Source: Hyphochytrium catenoides (taxonomy: Eukaryota > Sar > Hyphochytriomycetes > Hyphochytriales > Hyphochytriaceae). From it: a stretch of 10,537 nt of DNA. Of this stretch, positions 1 through 6,923 are shown in pieces. The stretch spans positions 90,096 to 100,632 of the forward strand of contig FLMG01000941.1 in NCBI GenBank assembly GCA_900088475.1, written 5' to 3'. A program made the translations under genes and the position numbers. The notes beneath the pieces were generated by a model. The model made no database searches. It saw nothing but the letters and a program-made list of their open reading frames with translations, and had not been told where the DNA came from. Position 1 is the first letter of the stretch; every line of letters begins with the position of its first letter.

Positions 1-34
<34 letters not shown>
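1..34. repeat. (TC)n microsatellite at the left edge
   Basis: About 25 nt of uninterrupted TC followed by an imperfect tail. It lies just past the PF20 stop. It is the only long tract with pyrimidines on the plus strand; all other long dinucleotide tracts here have GA on that strand. Confidence 0.95.
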
Positions 35-64
35 CTTCTTTCCCTGGTTGACTATTATCACGCA

Positions 65-2784
65 TTAGCTAGTCCAGATTCTGAAAGTACAATCAGAACC
101 GGCTGAGGCAAGGAATTTGCCAGAAGGGTCAAATGCCACGGCCTGCAGGAATTTTAAGGATGTGAGAGAGAGGAGAGAGGCGCTGTTAGCAAGAAAGGCC
201 TGGTTCAAGACAGGATGATCGGGCGACACAAGGAAAGAAAGTGGGCTTTTACCTGCACTGCATCTTCATGTCCGCTAAGCTCTCTCATGAACTGATGTTT
301 CACGGTGTTGAAGGTCTTAATTAGCCCGTCATCCGATGCAGCCGCAAGGATGGAGCCGCTGCGATCGAAACAGACCTAAGAAAGGGAGAAGGAAGAGAGG
401 TGAAGACCATTAGCGAGAGAGAAGGTGACAGAAGGAGGTATGGCTGTGGGGCAAAGCTGAAGAAGAGAGCGGTTGCCAGAATAAGAGAGAGGGAGAAGGC
501 TGGGCCCGGAGAAGGGACGTGCTTTTGGTAGCGGGATATAAAGGAAGAGAGAGAGCGATCGGAGCGACAAGAGACGGGAAGCAAAAAGTGTCTAATAGAG
601 ACAAACCACGAGACGGACTAGTAAGGGAACCGAAAAGCCCAGAGAGAGAGAGAGAGAATGAGTAAAGAAGATGTGGTGTGCGAGAAAGCGCCTGAGAGGA
701 GGAGAGCCGACTGAAGGGAAGTGAGAGAGACTAGACCAAAAGACGAGAGAGACCTTATTGATTGGATGCTGCCCGTGCTCCAGGGTCGCCCTCTCGGCCA
801 CCATTCTCACATCCCAGAGCTTCACCACTCCATCGGCGTCACAGGAGGCAACAAGATCTCCTTTCTTTGAGAAAACAACGTGGTTCACGGCGTTAAGATG
901 TCCATAAAAGGTCTGGACGCAGAGCCCAGACCGGACGTCCCAGACCGAGAGAGTCTTATCGCCGCTGCCTGCATTGAAGTCCGACATCGGAGAGAGCGGA
1001 GGACAGGGGCAAAGAAGGACAAGAAGATAAGAGATAGAGATAGCGAGAGAGAAAGAGAAAGAGAGGATAGTTAAAATAACATTTTAGAAGTAATCCTTTC
1101 AGAGGTGAGACTGATGCTTGAAGACGGTGGCGAAGAGAGGAAGCAGAAGGGAAAAGAATCTGCCAACACAAAGAGGCTTCCACATTTTCAGAATACACAG
1201 AGCGAGGGATCGCGCGAAAGAGAGATGAGAGAGAAAGGAAGAAAGAGCGTGTGTGCGCGAGGACGGGGAGACGAAGAGAGGCTAACCTGTGCACACGTTG
1301 GTGCTATACGGTTGGAAGCAGACACTATTGACTGAGTCCACGTGCCCACGTAGGGTCTGACGACACCTCCCAGTGTTAACATCCCAGAAACGCGCCGTCT
1401 GGTCCATGGATCCGCTGACAACGAAGTCTCCCTCACAATGCCAATCCACCTCCCACACGGGCTGCGAGTGATCGAGGAGAGAGAGAGACAGAGACGCCGT
1501 AGCAAAGTCCCAGATCTTGATCGTTCCATCGCCGCTTGCGGTAGCGAGATGCTTGCCATGAGGATGGAAACTAACGCCTGCGATCCTGAGGTGATGGGAG
1601 AAGGGGGAAGTAGAGCATATGAGAGAGAGAGGGCGACAAGTGTGGCGTACACCAAAGGAAGAACTACGAGAGCCAACAAAGGGAGAATGCTCGCCCGGGC
1701 CGATCAACGCAGATCCCAGATGACAATGGGACAAGAGAGCGAAAGAAAAGCGTCTCATAATGGCCTACCACTGAGCTAGTGAACGAACTGAAAAATGGAG
1801 CCAAAGAAAGAGAGAGTTAGAGGGAAGAGGACTGACCGAGTAGTCAGCCAACTTTCTAAAGCATAAGGAACGAGAGAGGAAGAAATAGAAGGGAAGATCA
1901 ATCATAGACGCAGTGCCTTACCATCCTCTGTGGCCCTCGCCGCTCATGATGAGCTCACAGTTAGGCACAGACCAGAGCTTCCAGGTCTGGTCATCCGAGA
2001 CAGTCGCGATGATTGGTTTCTTAGGATGAAAAGCAAGTGCAGAGACAGCGTTGACATGGCCCCTGAAGGACTTGGAAAGCTGGAACCTGGAGAGAGAGTT
2101 CCACAGTTAGAACGGCCCGAGAGAAAAAGACACAGAGGAGAGAGATACCGAGACCATGAGAGAGAAACTAAGAGGTAGAAAAGAGAAGGAAGAAGCAGTG
2201 GCGTGGCGAAAGAAGGAGAGCAGAATTTAGGACCTGTGGAAGCGCTTGTCCTCAGGGAAAAGGAAGGGAAAACCTTGCCAAAGATTGCGCGGTGGCCAAG
2301 GCAGACGAGAAAGTAAGAAAGAGAAAAGAGACAGACAGACAGACAGAGAGGATAGTGTAAGCGAGTATGACAGTGGCAAAAAGACTCAGTGAAGGAAGAC
2401 ACCTAAGCTGTCAGTCAACCTTTCTATTGCAACAGGATCATAGTTGAGCTTGAGATGAGGGTTCTCTAGCTCCTCCGCCGGAAGCTTTGTGTCTTTCTTA
2501 TCCATGCCTCCCGCGGCTTTCTTCTCTCCTCCTTCTCCTCCTGCGCTCGTAGGTACGGCGGCGGGCTTTGGATCGCGCTTTTTGGCTTTGGCTGCTGCTG
2601 AAGAGGACGAAGCCGTCTCCTTGGCTGCTGCAGAAGATGAAGAAGCGCCAGCTCCTCTTACTGAGCCCTTGGCATCTCCACGAGTCCTCGTTACAGCCGC
2701 AGCGCCACTTCCCGCAGGGGTAGAACTCTGCGAGTGAGGGAAAGGATGGGGGAGAGAGAAACAAATAACATTAAATCAAAGGAA

Positions 2785-2820
<36 letters not shown>

Positions 2821-3244
2821 AGGCAGGTCAAGCGGGGGATCCTTATCGTAGAAAGAGCTAAGAAGAATGAAGAGAGAGTATCGGAGTCATAAAGAAGAGA
2901 GAGAAAGACTGTGATATGGGAGAAACAAGAGCGAGAGAGAGAGGGAAGAAGATGGAAGGAAAGATGTAGCCAAGAACACAGAAATAGAAACTTACATATT
3001 GCCCTTCCTCTAGCGACGTGATATGCGCCTCTAGAGCTGTGACTTTGGCTGCAAGCTTGTCTCTTTCGAGCCTCATTAGCATTTTCTCTTTCATCACCAT
3101 TTCATATTTGTTCTTTAACTCCTGGAGGGTAGGCTCGTACGATCTGAAGAGCAGAGCAAAGAGCGAGGGAGAGAGAGAAAGGAAGAGAGGGAGAGAGAGA
3201 GACAGAGGGAAGGAGAGAGAGAGAGAGGGAGGGAGAGAGAGAGA

Positions 3245-3311
<67 letters not shown>

Positions 3312-5006
3312 TAAGATGATAGCTCGACAAAGAAGAGGGACGACCTGAAAAAGCACGACAAAATCAAAGGGAAACGAGGGAATCCCGGCTTGAAGAGGCT
3401 CACGACTGACAGTAAGTAAGCCGAAGACAAGAGAGAGATAAATCGATACATGCTGAACAGACAAGAAGAGTACCATCACTGGAAGAGAGTAGGGTGGCAA
3501 TGGAGAGACAAGAATCCTTTCTTTTCTTCTCCTGGAGATCTGCAGGACTTGCCGCCAAACGAGAAGTATAGAAAGACTTTGTACGGCTTATTTTCTTTCT
3601 CTCCCTCCTCGTCGTTCCCATGTGCTTTTCTCTCTTAAAACTTACGAAAAGTGCTTCTTCAATCTCTTCATGTCTTCTATAAGCTTGTTCTTCTCCTGGA
3701 CTACTCGCTTGTGATGCATCTTATGATGATCTCGCTCTTTACGGAACTTGTCCCACGTGCTCTGTCATATCATGCAAGAAGACTGTGAACACATGAAAAG
3801 AGCACCACCTTGCATCCAACGAAAGAAGGACAGGATAGAGAGGGATGGAGAGAAAGATTGTGCAAGGAAGGACGAGCAGCCTTTCATTCACGGCGTTAGA
3901 GCGCATTTGCCCACGAGGGAAGAATGAATGAAGAGCGAAGATCGAGAGACGACTGACTGCAGGGAAGGGTATAAGACATAGATTGGGAGCGCGACAAAGA
4001 CCTAAGAGATACTCACCTGTGCCTTTGTGGCGATCTCTTCCATTTTTGAGACCTGGGCTCTGAGGATCTTGACCTACCAGCAACACAGCCAAGGAGTTTA
4101 ATTGTTAATCCAGAGCATAAAGGCTCAGACGTCAACCAAAGCAATTCACAGGGCGCCCAAGCTCTGGGTAGTAGGCTCTGAGTGGCAGACAACAAGGAAG
4201 AGGGAGCCTGGAGGAATAGAAAAGGCGCAACAGAGCGCTCTTGTGACCTCTCTGCGCTTAAGGCTCTGGTGCTCTTCGGACCATAACCATGAATCTTCAG
4301 CTCTCACCTGCTCGTCCAGCTCCTGGTTCCTGAGATAAATATCAGGCACGACGCTGACATCTTCCTCTTTAAGCTTCCCCTTCAGCTTCAATTCGTACCA
4401 TTCCGTGTTGAAAGCATCCAAAGTTCGGCCCATCCCGATCTTGATCAGAAAATTTCGGATGAAGTCATCGATCACCGCGGGCCGCACTTGCGTCGTTGGC
4501 TTGTACTCGGACTGGTCTGTGCTGAAGTCGGTATTTTCGGGTGCTCGAGAGTGCGCAGCCTGCTTACCGGAAAGTTAGAGGCACTGCATGGCTATCACAC
4601 CTCACGATAGAAAAGCGGGATTAAGGTTTTGGATGGGATGGAAGAAAGGGGGAAAGATAGCAGGAGAACAGGGGAAGTACTTGAGAGATGAAAGAAGAAC
4701 AGAGGAGGACAGCATAAGCCCCTCGATCTTAAGCGGCAACAGGGGAATCGGTATTGTAAGGAACAATTAAGCTAGTTGGAGACGCACAAGGACCTTTGGC
4801 TGTTGCGTCAGTGACTTCTCCTTCTGCAAGCTGGCCAAAGCTGACGCTAGATCCTCATCTTCAGGACTATCGCCATCTTCATCGCTTTCTACCGCCACTT
4901 CTTCGTACTTGAAATTCTCATCATCTTCATCAGACAACTCCACCCTCTCAAGGGCAATAAGGTCAGCATTGCCTTTAGCTAGAGGTGTCACGGGAGCTGA
5001 GCTCAT
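65..5006 (-). CDS. PF20: PF20/SPAG16, axonemal central-pair WD-repeat protein (11 exons)
   Basis: Exons, 5' to 3' on the minus strand: 5006-4788 (or -4794), 4559-4308, 4073-4017, 3761-3646, 3143-2996, 2727-2420, 2086-1922, 1585-1287, 968-754, 375-253, 142-65 (TAA). Every intron is GT-AG and all phases join, giving about 659 residues; human SPAG16 is about 630. The order matches the family: acidic start with FKYEEV, LisH-like DDFIRNFLIKIGMGRTLDAF, a coiled coil with KMHHKRVVQEKNKLI and SYEPTLQEL, then seven WD repeats ending at the stop. Known role of the family: PF20 sits on the bridge between the two central-pair microtubules and is needed for flagellar beating. Inference: in an apicomplexan it would act in the microgamete flagellum and be expressed only in that stage. 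ATG 5006 is the first in-frame ATG, has A at -3, and an in-frame TGA lies upstream. The exon 1 donor is uncertain by 6 nt. Identity is firm; single exon edges are predictions. Confidence 0.93.
74..2061 (-). other. Seven-bladed WD-repeat propeller of PF20 (exons 7-11)
   Basis: Seven GH...WD-type units can be read. They start at residues of about 376 (GHVNAVSALAF), 418 (GHRGWIAGVSF), 459 (DHSQPVWEVDW), 502 (GHVDSVNSVCF), 544 (GHLNAVNHVVF), 586 (HGQHPINKVCF) and 628 (GHEDAVQAVAF). Most end in a dipeptide such as WD or WS; the sixth ends TFN and the seventh RIW. The final exon supplies the last strands and then TAA, so the propeller is complete. Splits inside codons for Arg, Trp and Gly at the exon 6/7, 7/8 and 8/9 joins all restore conserved residues. 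Confidence 0.92.
641..657. repeat. (GA)n tract in PF20 intron 9
   Basis: About 17 nt of AG repeat inside the intron 753-376. It is CT on the sense strand and lies within a generally pyrimidine-rich intron. Confidence 0.9.
2420..2727 (-). other. Low-complexity Ala/Ser/Lys linker of PF20 (exon 6)
   Basis: Residues about 265-366 link the coiled coil to the propeller. They contain two copies of an SSSSAAAK-type stretch (around 2635 and 2595) and a Gly/Glu/Lys-rich part. Recognisable similarity resumes only at LKLNYDPVAIER, just before the first WD repeat. The acceptor after ...ctcactcgcag is phase 0, matching the exon 5 donor. The exon ends AG at 2420; its GTTGAC donor is not consensus but is the option found that keeps the frame into exon 7. 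Confidence 0.75.
2787..2819. repeat. (GA)n microsatellite in PF20 intron 5
   Basis: About 31 nt of uninterrupted GA inside the intron 2995-2728, about 60-90 nt upstream of its acceptor on the sense strand. Confidence 0.95.
2996..4073 (-). other. Coiled-coil region of PF20 (exons 3-5)
   Basis: Residues about 158-264 are rich in Lys, Glu, Arg and Leu with heptad-like spacing and almost no Pro or Gly, as expected for a coiled coil. Exons 4 and 5 join through a split Ser codon (TC at 3647-3646 plus A at 3143), which rebuilds HFSSYEPTLQELKNKYEMV, a stretch nearly collinear with the animal protein. The donors of exons 4 and 5 are both consensus GTAAGT. Confidence 0.8.
3162..3306. repeat. Compound GA/GGGA/GAAA microsatellite in PF20 intron 4
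   Basis: About 145 nt of nearly pure purine on the plus strand. It is made of GA runs broken by GGGA, GACA and GAAA units and ends in 36 nt of perfect GA (3271-3306). It starts about 20 nt inside the acceptor of the 502-nt intron 3645-3144, so on the sense strand it forms a very long polypyrimidine tract next to exon 5. Open frames through it encode only Arg/Glu or Ser/Leu repeats and are not genes. Confidence 0.95.
4386..4475 (-). other. LisH-like segment of PF20
   Basis: Residues about 102-131 in exon 2, beginning VIDDFIRNFLIKIGMGRTLD and running on to TEWYEL. This is the most conserved N-terminal block of SPAG16 and resembles a LisH dimerisation helix pair. The GTG at 4487 is an internal Val codon, not a start: the exon continues upstream in frame to the acceptor at 4560. 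Confidence 0.75.
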
Positions 5007-5086
5007 CCTTCTACAGAAGCTCCTTTTTACTCCTTTTCTTAGCTTCAATGAGAAAGGTCTAGAGCTTCATATTGTTCGTTCCCGAG
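5007..5086. other. Short 5' flank of PF20
   Basis: Only 80 nt separate the PF20 start codon from the stop of the upstream candidate reading frame. If that frame is expressed, the PF20 promoter must lie within or beyond it. I see no recognisable promoter element here. Confidence 0.4.
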
Positions 5087-5573
5087 CTAGGAAGAGGGCG
5101 CTGTGAAGACTCTTGTGAAGTCCACGATATACAGAGGATGGACGGGGAGACCCTGCACAGCAGTAGCCAATAATAGTGAGACCACAGCAGGAATAAGGAT
5201 TGCAAGCAATGGGCAGGCAATGAGAATGGCGAGTAGGACATCCGAGTCTCGGATCTCCCACCACTTCTCTGCCGCTAAAGCTCTCTTCACCTCGCTCTAG
5301 AGGCCGAGCAGATGAGCTGGACAGCCAGAGAAACAAGGGCGATGATGAGTGCACCAAAGGTCAGACGAGCGGCGTGATGATGAAGAAAGCGAGGAGGATA
5401 ACGGCCGAAGCGAAAAATAAACTTGGAAACATTAATTGGATGTCGTCCAATGCCCGCACAAAATCACTGTTGTTCTTCTTTTCGAAGGTTTCACAAGTGA
5501 AATCAATCATTAGCCGATTATCAATATTTACCAAGCGGTCTGATACCTTAGCAGTTATTTCTACCAGCTTTAA
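5087..5573 (-). other. Candidate small membrane-protein gene or remnant
   Basis: Two open frames on the minus strand carry strong hydrophobic helices. The first (5573-5361, first ATG 5510) reads AKVSDRLVNIDNRLMIDF, then a charged stretch, then a membrane-like run around LFFASAVILLAFFIITPL. The second (5296-5087, TAG) reads SEVKRALAAEKWWEIRDSD, then VLLAILIACPLLAILIPAVV. Splicing 5367 to 5296 (GT at 5366, AG at 5297, after a pyrimidine-rich stretch) would join them in phase 0 as a two-helix hairpin, but the intron would be only 70 nt and the GTCTGA donor is poor. The skipped stretch is also hydrophobic in a third frame (FGALIIALVSLAVQLICSA), so a frameshifted three-helix gene is an alternative. 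I do not recognise the family. Some hydrophobicity is expected by chance from the pyrimidine-rich bases. Confidence 0.25.
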
Positions 5574-6520
5574 TTACAGCCCAATAACTGTCGGTTTATA
5601 GTCATTATAGTCTCGTCATACTGCGTACAATCCCTAATCTTAGTATAGAGGAGAATTAAGTTACGGTAACACGTTTTTGCCTTTCCTCTTAAAGTCGTCT
5701 GTCACCATCAATCAGAGAACAGTCAGCGGCGGCGATGGCTGAAAGACTAACTTAATATTGTTCCTTGGAGGAAATAAAAGACGATGAGGTGCCTTGAGAT
5801 AGCTCTTGAGATCGTGCCTTCCTAACATACAGCGCTTCCAATGGTGAAGGCTGCCGTCCCTGGTCTCGGCCGATGATGTTGACAGAAGGCTTTGTTTTCT
5901 TTGCTCATCATAGAGGAGTGATTGAGCATTTGAACAGGTAACACGGGTTCCAGGCTTGATGTCATTGTGGCAGTGGTCTTGTCCCTGTGGGCGGGTGATA
6001 GCAGCTTAAGAGATGTCGCATTAGCTTACAAGTGGTCTCGGGCAGAAGCCTGAGGTACCTGAAGACTGTGTTACTAGACGTTACCTTTTCCAACCCTTGC
6101 TTGAAGATCATCACTCGATTGGAGCACGGATGGGTTATCAATGATATCTCGACTAGCAAATGAGACAGACAGCCGGAGAGGTATGCATAGGCAGTCATCC
6201 AACACCAGACAACACCAGACATCGGGGACAGCATCCCCCAAATGTGACACTACTGTAGAGTAAGTGGTAGGCCACTACAGCCAATTCAAAGGAGTAGGGA
6301 ACGCTGCAGCAGAGCTGGGCATTGGATGCCATTCAGCCCTTATTTCCTGCAGATGGAATCAGGTCTCTGCCTTTCTGATGAGAGGCGCGCCCTGGCGAGC
6401 CGCTCGTATCCAAGCTCCACCATATCAACCTTCGTCATGGCTAGTCCATTCCCAGTCATCGTGGTTCGGCTTCCACTTTCAGATAACGTAACATGGTTAT
6501 TGACGCTCACAAGCTAAAGC
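5574..6520. other. Unassigned stretch without GA tracts
   Basis: This stretch is more AT-rich than its surroundings and almost free of the GA repeats found elsewhere. Several minus-strand runs of 45-70 codons lie in different frames, for example one ending RDIIDNPSVLQSSDDLQARV (about 6250-6073) and one reading GRDQGRQPSPLEALYVRKAR (about 5900-5755). None has a supported start, and none joins its neighbours without stops or frame changes. The number of such runs is close to what chance would give, so I assign no gene. Confidence 0.5.
6201..6220. repeat. Perfect tandem 10-mer, two copies
   Basis: The unit aacaccagac occurs twice head to tail. It is short and isolated, probably replication slippage. 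Confidence 0.8.
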
Positions 6521-6923
6521 AAAGGATAGTAAGTACGCGGTGCCAGTGTCTCTACTAGTATAAAGAGAGAAAGGAAAAAGAGGGAGAAAGTCCTAGCCTG
6601 ACAGAACTCTGAGAGACGAGAAGAGAGTAGGGAGTGGGTTGAAGGATAAGATGGCAACTTCGAGAGCAGAAAGCAGTGCAAGACGGAAGAGATGATGACG
6701 GAAGAGCTGCCATCATAGAGCAGCTTGCCTCAAATCTTTATAATTCATGAATAAAGTAGATAGTAACGAGGGAACTAAGAGAAACTTCCTCCTTCGTTAG
6801 CTCCGCTGGACTAGGTCAGTCAGGAGCTGTGAGAGTCACAAAGAAATGTGTGAGTCCGGAGCCCACGTGTGGTGCAAGGACTAGGAGGAGAAGAAGAGAA
6901 TGAGTGTGTCTCCCTTCTCTTGC
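6521..6923. other. 3' flank of the secreted-protein gene
   Basis: Moderately GA-rich sequence with no supported coding frame, directly downstream of the TAA at 6926-6924 on the minus strand. It probably contains that gene's 3' UTR. I could not place a polyadenylation site. Confidence 0.5.

Noticed and set aside
3018-3314. Plus-strand frame rich in Arg/Glu repeats, and minus-strand frames rich in Ser/Leu over the same region
   Set aside because: They are translations of the GA/CT microsatellite in PF20 intron 4; the only coding part is exon 5 at 3143-2996.
5007-5048. Upstream extension of the PF20 start (KLRKGVKRSF)
   Set aside because: It begins at TTG, not ATG, and an in-frame TGA lies upstream. 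The first ATG is at 5006.
5055-5095. A gttcgttcccgagct stretch resembling a tRNA T-arm
   Set aside because: No matching acceptor stem, anticodon arm or D-arm could be folded around it.
6264-6517. Two overlapping plus-strand frames of 63-75 codons
   Set aside because: Neither resembles a known protein, they overlap each other and an open minus-strand run, and such lengths are expected by chance in this base composition.
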